A DNA stretch of 10,768 nt from the NCBI GenBank assembly GCA_036939755.1, contig JALLAZ010001167.1, positions 1 through 10,768 of the forward strand, given 5' to 3'. Source of the stretch: Stephanodiscus triporus. Lineage: Eukaryota > Bacillariophyta > Thalassiosirophyceae > Thalassiosirales > Thalassiosiraceae. Below the pieces are notes generated by a model that ran no database searches, was not told the origin of the DNA, and was given only the letters and a program-made list of their open reading frames with translations. Shown here piece after piece: positions 1-6,687 of this stretch. Position 1 is the first letter of the stretch. Each line of letters opens with the position of its first letter. A program made the translations under genes and the position numbers.

Positions 1-1
1 C

Positions 2-130
2 CACCGACCAGCTCGTCCCGTGCGTGCCATCGCCGACGACAGCTCCTTGACCTACACGCGCGCCGTCGTGACCGCGCCTGCGTTCGAGGATCGACGACGC
101 GCGCCTCGGGACGTCGTCGGCGCGAGATGA
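2..130 (+). CDS. possible 3' end of an unidentified gene (partial)
   Basis: The first 130 bases are GC-rich like the asparagine synthetase exon and unlike the bases after about 200. The frame starting at base 2 stays open for 42 codons to a TGA at 128-130, with a mixed composition (for example DDSSLTYTRAVVTAPAFED) that reads like a normal protein end. The frame starting at base 1 is also open, to about 180, but is dominated by Arg. No family is recognised and the gene body lies outside the window. An antisense open frame (52-327) covers the same stretch, so strand and frame are uncertain. Confidence 0.25.
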   Translation, partial: HRPARPVRAIADDSSLTYTRAVVTAPAFEDRRRAPRDVVGAR

Positions 131-544
131 CCACCGAGGAGGAGCACCCCCTCCTCCTCGGCCTTGTTGGCCGCGCCTGAGGACCTCGCGTCGGCCCGCG
201 TGGAATCCGGCTCGCAGCAGCTGCATGGCAGGAAAGAGGAGAAAATCGAATGCGAGGACCGGTGGAACAACAGTCGATCACAGTGCTGGAGTCTATTATG
301 GGGATCTGGGGATAGTATGAAGCCCATTCGGTCGGGGGAAAAGACGAGGCCTGATTTTGCTCTTGGGTGGTATGTAGATAGGCGGGGTGAGCGAGGAAAG
401 TTGTGTTAATAGTTGTTGTTGTTTGTCGAACGTCCATGTTAACAACGTGGAGATGGGGGATAGGATGGATGGATGAGTGAATTGCAGCCGCGCATGATGT
501 TGTTAAAAGAGAGGGCAGTTTTGTGTGACATTTTGTAGCACGCG

Positions 545-562
545 TACGTCAGCTACGTCAGC
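545..562 (+). promoter_or_regulatory. tandem TACGTCAGC repeat, CRE/bZIP-like site
   Basis: The nine-base unit TACGTCAGC occurs twice in immediate succession. Each unit contains ACGTCA, the complement of TGACGT, which is the core bound by CREB/ATF-type bZIP factors. TGACGT-type elements are known as CO2/cAMP-responsive elements in diatom carbonic anhydrase promoters. The pair lies about 350 bases upstream of the ATG at 910. Its function here is inferred from the motif and position only. Confidence 0.4.
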
Positions 563-632
563 GGTGATTACTTGTATTATTCCTAACTAAGTAGCGATGA
601 GAGTTGCCGATAAAAGGTGCAAAACCCCAATC

Positions 633-652
633 CACGTTGAATCTTCAACGTG
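633..652. repeat. perfect inverted repeat, 9-bp arms
   Basis: CACGTTGAA (633-641) and TTCAACGTG (644-652) are exact reverse complements separated by TC. The arms contain ACGT/CACG cores of the type bZIP and bHLH factors bind. The site lies about 260 bases upstream of the fusion-gene ATG. It could be a dimeric factor site or a hairpin in the leader RNA. The structure is seen; the role is inferred. Confidence 0.45.
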
Positions 653-909
653 ATGACGACAACTACAACATACCATACTCTCTACGATGCACCATGGAAC
701 GCAGGCGTCAATAAAAAAATATGCCACCAACAACATATGGTACGTAGGATCTAATATTCAAAAAGAAGACAACCTTCCCTCTCCCCCCCTCCCCAATCAA
801 TCCGTCAGTCCAGGCGAGACGTCTTTTCAGTCTTTGAGATTGATGGTGTGGGCGGCGTGGGTTCCTCCATCGGTCCTCATAAAATAATAATCTTCCTCCC
901 CCTCTTGCC

Positions 910-1002
910 ATGTTTCGAGCCGCACTCCGCGCCGGTCGACGCGAGGCCCTCGTACGCCGCCAACGAGGCCGAGGAGGAGGAGGAGGCGCATCCCGGCGGG
1001 GG
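910..1002 (+). other. Arg-rich N-terminal extension before the catalytic Cys, possible mitochondrial presequence
   Basis: The 31 codons before ATG 1003 encode MFRAALRAGRREALVRR followed by a Gly-rich run: many Arg, no acidic residue except one Glu, amphipathic near the start. This composition suits a mitochondrial presequence. In the glutaminase family the catalytic Cys must be the N-terminal residue after processing. Either initiation at 1003 with Met removal, or cleavage of this extension just before Cys33, would expose it. The ATG at 910 has the context ttgccATG; that at 1003 has gggggATG. Confidence 0.45.
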
Positions 1003-4000
1003 ATGTGCGGCCTCGTGGCCGCCATAGACGACGTCTGGACGACGGCGCGGTCGTCGTCCGCGGGAAGAAGAAGAACGGCGGCGGCGGAGGCGGGTCGTCG
1101 TCGGGGGGATATCCCGATACTGACCGACGCCGACGTCCTGAGGCGCGCGTCGTCGATCCTCGAGCACCGAGGTCCCGACGGCACGCACGTGAGTCAGGGG
1201 GTCGCGGGCGGCGACGGCGACGGCGTGCACGGGGCGCGCTGGTCGATGGGCCACACGCGCCTCGCGATCGTCGACCCCGACAGCCGATCGGCGGACATGC
1301 CATTCCACCTGTCGTTCGAGACGCGCGACGGGACCAAGGTCGTCCACCTGGCCGCCAACGGCGAAATTTACAACCACGACCAACTCTACCGACGCCTCGT
1401 CGACGACGGATGGGGAGAGAGGAGGCGCTCCGGCTCCGACTGCGAGGTGATCGCGCACGCGTTCGTTCATTACGGCGGACCGAGGACCGCCGCCATGCTC
1501 GACGGCATGTTCGCGTTCGTGGTCTTCGAGGAGGACGTGAGGTCCGGCAAGGTCACGGCGTTCGCCGCGAGGGATCCCGTGGGCATCAAGCCCCTGTACT
1601 ACGGACGCACCACCCGCGGCGATGGGGGGGGGGACGCCGCCGCGGCGTACGTATTCTCGTCGGAGCTGAAGGCCCTCGTGGGTCACGCGGAGGCTAGCAC
1701 GGTGGTCGCCGTGCCCCCCGGACATCACTGGGATCCCGAGGGAGGGCTCGTGCGCTATTACAACCCCGAGTGGCTCCGCGACGACGACTACGCTCCCTGG
1801 GAAGGTGATGATCCGGGGCTGCACGACGTGACCGACGACGAAATACGTCGGGCCTTCTCGAGGGCGGTGCAGAAGCGCATGATGGCGGACGTGGAGTACG
1901 GATTCTTCCTGTCGGGCGGTGTCGACTCGTGCGTCGTGTCGCACGACCTCCTGCCCCTGTGGCGCGCGGAGCGGAATGCCGTGGGAGATGACAGGCCCAT
2001 CCCCGCGTACACGGTCGGCATGGAGAATTCTCCCGACGTGATGGCCGCTCGCGCGATGGTCGATGCCCTCGGCGGCGAGAGGTACGTCGATCACCACGTG
2101 CGCCTGTTCGTCCCCGACGAGGTCTTCGAGCTCATCCCCAAGATCGTGTACCACATGGAAACCTACGAGGCCGAGCTCATCCGGTCTTCCATCCCGAACT
2201 GGCTGTTGGCCGAACGCGCGTCTCGCGACGTTAAGATGGTCATCACTGGCGAGGGCTCCGATGAGATTTTCGCCGGATACTTGTACTTTCAGGATGCCGA
2301 AACGCCCCGCCAGGTTCAGAACGAACTCCGGCGTATCTACGGCATGCTCGGGAACGTCAACCTGCACCGAACGGATCGCATGACCATGGCCCACGGACTC
2401 GAGGCTCGCGTTCCTTTCCTCGATACAGAATTCACCCGGTTGGTCATGAGCATCGACCCGGCCCGAAAGATGGTGAATCGAGACGCCGTCATTGCCAACA
2501 CGCGCGGGCGCGAGAAGACGCTCCTCCGAGAACTCTTCGAGGGACCTAACGCGAATGGGGATACCATTCCCACCCCCATACTCTGGCGCGCCAAGGCCAT
2601 GCAGTGCGAGGGCGTTGGCGAGGACTGGGTTGCCATCCTTCAACGGCGCGTGTCGGGTCTTGTATCGGATGCCGAAATGGCGGAAGCTCGCGATCTTTAC
2701 CCCGTCGACACGCCCCAGACCAAAGAAGAGCTGTACTACCGTCGCATTTTCGATGAACACTTTCACGGGATGGAACATGTTGTCAAATTGTGGGAAGGCG
2801 GAGGTCGTGCGATGGGGGCCGAATGGAAGAGCGATACGTACACTCGCGAGGGATTGAAAAATGTCAGCCTCTTGTCGCATTCTCTGCAGCAGGCTCCGTC
2901 GTCTTTTACAACTACTGGAAGATTACAACGAGGATTCGCTACTATGCCTTCGTATGACCTTGAAGAAGAGCCGTACACTGCCGCTATTGATGCCGGGTAT
3001 GACGCCTTTGAAGCTTTTCTGACATGCGGAGGAGACGACCGATCCCTAATTCTAGAGACAGGAGCGAACAAGTACCACATCCGCCCGCAGCCTATCGATC
3101 CTGCTCATGTTTTCCGTGGGAGCTGTACAGGGAACCCCCCTACCGCTCTTGGCTATCAAGCTGCGAAGAAGTTGTTTCAATCTCTTCCCAGTTTGGACGA
3201 CAATAGCCTTGATAAATTCGTTGGACCAATTATTGAGGATCAAAGAACTCGGCTCTTCCAGATTCTTGATTTGCCAGAAGGTGCTGAAATTATCTTCTGC
3301 CCTTCTGGCTCCGATGCTGAATATATTCCCATCGCTATTGCCCGAGCACTCAACGGTGAAATGCCGATTTCTAATGGAGTGGTACAAGTGAGGTATGTTA
3401 TTGTCGGTTTGTAAGATGACACTTTGTTCCAAGACTTTGACACTGACCATTTGACCATCCTTGCATTACACAGAGAAATTGGGGCTGGATCTGCACCTGC
3501 TGCTTGTGGAAAGTACTTTTCCACGCATGTTCCGTTAATTGGTCGCATTTCAAAAGGCTCCCAAACACTGGACGGTTTCGAAGGAGTGGAAGGTGTCGAA
3601 ATCGTTGCTCGTGAACGATGCGGTAACGTTGTTGATGCCTCCCGCGAAATGGATGACTTCATCATCCGTTCACTGTCAAAAGGATCATTTCCAATTGTCC
3701 ATGGCGTCTTTGGTGGGAAGACTGGACTTCGAGACAGCAAGATGCCCGGAAGCATGGAAGCTGGAGCAAAGAGTTTGGGTGTAGTGGATGCATGTCAAGG
3801 CAGATTCTCTAGAGAGGAAATAAAAGAGTGGCTTGATCAAGATTCCTTGGTCCTTTTCACAGCCAGCAAGTTCTACCAAGCACCTCCGTTTTGTGGAGCA
3901 GTGATAATACCTCCTCGCATTGCCCAAAAGCTTCGTCAAGCTCCTGTGCCATCTAACAAGAATATGTTTAGCATTTATGGTCTTGGTGGGTTTATGACGC

Positions 4001-4554
4001 AAAAAGAGCTTCCCGATTGTATGGAGCACTGGAAGCCTCATCTACCAAAAGATGGATTTAACAATCTTGGTTTGGTTCTGCGATGGGAGGCTGGTCTAGC
4101 TGGTATGGAAGCACTCGCAGATGTCCCTGACAAAGTGCGAACCGAAGCTGTCAACGAATGGGCTAGGTTTGTTTCGTACATGGTGAACAATGAGGCCATG
4201 TTAGATGCATGGTGTGTTGAGCGTAGTATCGTCAGTATCCGCGTTGCCAAGGTGGCGGGTTGGCTGAGTATGAGTGAGTTGCGAGATTTGTACCGGTGGA
4301 TGAGCATGGACGTTGCGTCGTTGGTCAAGGATTCCACAATTGAGGAACAGCAGGTGCTGTCAAAGCCTGTCTACATTGGTCAGCCAGTGGACGTCAGTGA
4401 GACTCACGGTGTTGTTCGAATCGCCTTGGGAGTTGATTCTCTTCTGTGCTACCTTGACGACAAGGACGCTGCGCTCCAAGAAGACTATTTCGCTGTTAAG
4501 AAGCTTGCAGCGATTGCCAGACATTTTGAGACCCTGAAGAAGTCAGGAAAGTAA
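910..4554 (+). CDS. fused glutamine-dependent asparagine synthetase and class V-like PLP enzyme (two exons)
   Basis: The coding sequence is 910-3392 joined to 3474-4554 and gives 1187 residues. The first half is asparagine synthetase B-like: it hydrolyses Gln and uses ATP to amidate Asp. Visible motifs are Cys33 after Met32 (MCGL), RGPDG (87-91), NGEIYNH (150-156), SDCE with D177, the PP-loop SGGVDS (335-340), GEGSDE (447-452) and LEARVP (497-502). It ends near residue 650. The second half has the features of fold type I PLP enzymes, class V-like: a phosphate-loop-like SGSDAE (799-804), VDACQ with D933 as likely pyridine-N partner, and TASK with K960 as likely Schiff-base lysine 27 residues later. 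Family synthetases are about 550-600 residues, so the C-terminal half is an added enzyme. Splicing restores frame exactly at codon 828 (AG|A). The PLP substrate is unknown; transaminase, desulfurase or lyase activity is possible. Residues 1-31 are a basic extension. Fusion is strongly supported because the first exon alone already runs into PLP-domain sequence without a stop. Confidence 0.9.
3393..3473 (+). other. spliceosomal intron, 81 bases, phase 2
   Basis: The donor is AG|GTATGT and the acceptor is TTACACAG|A. The intron contains an in-frame TAA at 3412-3414, so the reading frame closes unless it is removed. Removal joins AG to A as an Arg codon and continues directly from VVQV into REIGAGSAP, with PLP-domain sequence on both sides. 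An 81-base length is ordinary for an algal intron. It is the only intron visible in the gene. Confidence 0.88.
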
Positions 4555-4697
4555 GGCTAAGCATGAAGAACTATGCTTGAAGGTGATGCAAAGGCACATG
4601 GCTGACAATCAGTACACTGCACCGCACGGTAACTTGGACAACATATTAAGAGGTCTAGTTCTTTGTGCACTCCCTTTTTGTCTATTTTTTTCTTGAA

Positions 4698-4985
4698 TCA
4701 TAGGATTAACTTAGTGTGAGGTTTATGTGTGTGGGCGAGATTGTTGGCCTTTAGGCCCTCGCTGTCCGTCAACCTGAACCCGACAAACCATTCCATCGTC
4801 AGGACTTTCCTAGTGGTCAACTTTGTGTAGACCTTCGGCACAAAGACGTCCGCAATGGCGTCTTCGGCGTACAACTCTGAGATCCGTCGCGCGCTTGCCG
4901 CCTCGGCCACGTAGTCTATCTCACTGTATAGTAATTTGCCGAAGTCGTCCATCACTGCTTGCGCGGAGATTTTGGCGTTTGAACT
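4698..4985 (-). pseudogene. fragment of an ABC1/UbiB/ADCK-family atypical kinase
   Basis: On the minus strand an open stretch carries the family segments DDFGKLLYSEIDYVAEA (with the ExD-type motif), ARRISELYAE, VFVPKVY, LTTRKVLTMEW and RLTDSEGLKANNL. Members of this family act in ubiquinone or plastid isoprenoid-quinone homeostasis and are usually 400-800 residues. Only about 80 residues remain. The frame stops at 4986-4988 upstream, and recognisable sequence ends near 4737, after which 13 unrelated codons lead to TGA at 4698. The nucleotide-binding loop and the HADPHPGN-type segment are absent. No splice site is apparent at either edge, so a truncated copy is preferred over an exon. It lies tail-to-tail with the fusion gene. 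Confidence 0.7.
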
Positions 4986-5020
4986 TCAATTTGAGAATCG
5001 GCATGCACTTTTTTTCTTAG

Positions 5021-6470
5021 TGTGCGTGCTGCCAAATAACCAGATGCGATAAATATCTGTGGTGGAGCAGGGTTGGAGACGATGTTGCTTCTGAAGATCT
5101 GGAAAGTGAAATCATCGGCAGACGCAATTACCTTAGTGATTGAAGGATCATATCACCTCTCATTTTTTTATTACTTCTCCTATAGAAACTTTTTACAAAG
5201 AAACTACGACAGTATCGGATTGACCGTGCCCTGCAGAAGATGGGTGAGGATCTACAGAAAGCAACGTGTTGTAGAATTATGATGCATGAGCTGTTGGAGA
5301 TGGCTAGTCCATTGACGATGGTGGATAGTAAAAAGAGTCCTGAAGAGATGCAAAAGCTCGAACGTGATTGGAAGGAGAGATGTGCTGCCTGCCAAAAACA
5401 ACCTTTCTCAACAAGCAAGGAAATTGAACCAATTGAAAAAAGAGGAGATAAAGCTCACCACTGCGAGTGATGAAGCCCTAGTTCATGTGCCTTCCGATAA
5501 TTTAGCAATAGCTCAAGCTTAAGCTGCTCTGGAGAAACTAAAGGAGGAAATTGAGCTGATTGAAACAGAAAATCTTTCACTCAAACGCAGCAAGGAGCAG
5601 AAGGCCAAGGCAGCAGCAGCCAAGGACAAACGTCGTCAGGATCGCGAGGCCAAGGCAGTAGCCAAGAAAGATGATCAATCCTTCATGGAACGTTGCAAGG
5701 CTTCTGAAGCAAAACTTAGCGATGAGGATACTCTCAGGTACACTCAACTGAAGGAAGCAATGGTAATTAAAATGGAGAAGAGAAATAAGTGGAGACGTGA
5801 GAAATATCAGGCCGATCTAACCTATTTTGAATGTTGCAAGGCTAATAAAGTGACACTTACTGATGAGGAAGCAATCAATTTGGATCGAATGAAGGAAGCA
5901 ATGGCAATTAAAATGGAGAAGAGAAATAAGTGGAGACATGAGAAATATCAGGCCAATCTAACCTACATTGAACTTTGCGAGGCTAATAAATTGACACTTA
6001 CTGATGAGGAAGCTATCAATTTGGATCGAATGAAGGAAGCAATGGCAGCTAAGCGTAAGCATGGGCATGAGTGGAGACAAGCTAAGAAGAACGCCGTTGT
6101 TGCTAGTGCAAACTTTGACTCTCAAGTTCGGGATGAGGCCGTGGAGTCTGCAGGCTCTACTATTCACCATGACAAATTTGGTGCTCTGCCTCCCTTTAAC
6201 GGATATTCAGCTATTTGTCAACTGGATCCAATAGCAAAGAAACACCTATCATGGGGTCTCATTCTTCAAAAGCGTAAGACAAGTACAAGACATTTGAAGA
6301 TCGACTGGAAGACCTGAAGCGGTTCAAGGAGACTAATGCTCGGCCAATTCTGTAACCATGTAAGGTTTTTGCGCAAAAATCCCCAAAAAGGAAACATTCA
6401 ACTGACTTTTGAGCGCATTGTGGCCTTCGATGCAATTGGCTTTGATTGGAAATCAGAGACACAATCGTAG
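5021..6470 (+). pseudogene. decayed coiled-coil protein with 47-residue repeats and a remnant HA (helicase-associated) domain
   Basis: A series of open stretches reads as one broken protein. Frame 2 from 5021 gives CDKYLWWSRVGDD and ends at TGA 5132. The same frame reopens at 5186, after a good-looking acceptor (TTACTTCTCCTATAG), with a charged helical segment. Frame shifts near the A-run at 5396, then an in-frame TAA at 5520 interrupts a Lys/Glu-rich coiled coil. The longest intact piece starts at ATG 5685 and runs 210 codons through three 47-residue repeats to TGA 6315-6317. A shift near 6276 leads to FEDRLEDLKRFKETN, another near 6342 to GQFCNHVRFLRKNPQ, then ERIVAFDAIGFDWK and TAG 6468. 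These match the start (FEDRLxxLxxFK), GHCNVP-like middle and IGFDW end of the HA domain, common in diatom proteins of unknown function, but the WVxxQR segment between is missing. An intron near 5130-5185 is possible but does not rescue the other lesions. Confidence 0.6.
5694..6092 (+). repeat. three tandem 141-base (47-residue) coding repeats
   Basis: Units begin at 5694, 5835 and 5976 with C(K/E)A and share the pattern LTDEEAINLDRMKEAMAIKMEKRNKWR. The anchor AAGGAAGCAATGG recurs at 5751, 5892 and 6033, exactly 141 bases apart. Units 2 and 3 are nearly identical over their first half, while unit 1 is more diverged and unit 3 fades after the KRKHGHEWRQ segment. The high Lys, Glu and Arg content suggests a long alpha-helix or coiled coil. 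Preservation of frame through all three units suggests the duplications happened while the gene was still translated. Confidence 0.85.
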
Positions 6471-6510
6471 AAAAATGCCGCCGCTATAATGTATCCCAGA
6501 GTAGCATTCT

Positions 6511-6528
6511 GAATATAGAATTATATTC
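6511..6528. repeat. AT-rich inverted repeat, 7-bp arms
   Basis: GAATATA (6511-6517) and TATATTC (6522-6528) are reverse complements around a four-base loop. The site lies in the 217-base gap between the HA pseudogene and the 3' end of the Mpv17-type gene, which converge here. It could contribute to 3'-end formation of the Mpv17 gene, but AT-rich sequence yields such repeats by chance. Confidence 0.3.
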
Positions 6529-6687
6529 TAAGTAGGATGGGGCAAACCATGAACCCCATACAATTTGAATTTAATTCAATTATATCTACTGGCCACACTA
6601 TGCCACAATCTCGTTTTAGCGTACATGGACGGTTGTTGCTCCACTGTTGGAAACTGATGAAGAGGGCAACTTAACGGAACAACTCGT

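Larger units (their letters stand above)
131..909 (+). other. intergenic region; probable promoter and 5' leader of the fusion gene
   Basis: No convincing gene is seen. GC content falls compared with the flanks. The stretch contains GTT-rich simple sequence around 412-422, a tandem CRE-like repeat at 545-562 and a perfect inverted repeat at 633-652. A 66-codon frame at 687-887 is not in phase with the ATG at 910 and resembles no family. It is best read as leader sequence or a chance upstream ORF. No TATA box is obvious. Confidence 0.55.

Noticed and set aside
52..327. 91-codon minus-strand frame
   Set aside because: Low-complexity Ser, Arg and Cys content and no motif; it spans a GC-rich to GC-poor transition.
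687..887. 66-codon plus-strand frame before the fusion gene
   Set aside because: Out of phase with ATG 910, with no family resemblance. It may be an upstream ORF but there is no support for a protein.
1005..1697. 230-codon plus-strand frame
   Set aside because: Arg-rich shifted reading of the synthetase gene; the sense frame has every catalytic motif.
877..2880. 667-codon antisense open frame on the minus strand
   Set aside because: It lies opposite the asparagine synthetase exon, covers just its GC-rich part, is rich in His, Val and Arg, and shows no motif. High third-position GC on the sense strand removes antisense stops, which explains it.
3424..4554. Treating the PLP part as a separate gene with its own start
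   Set aside because: The bases before 3474 in this frame are intron sequence, and the PLP phosphate loop lies in the first exon, so an independent gene would lack essential parts.
5694..6092. CRISPR-like array
   Set aside because: The repeats are contiguous 141-base coding units with no unique spacers, in a eukaryotic genome.
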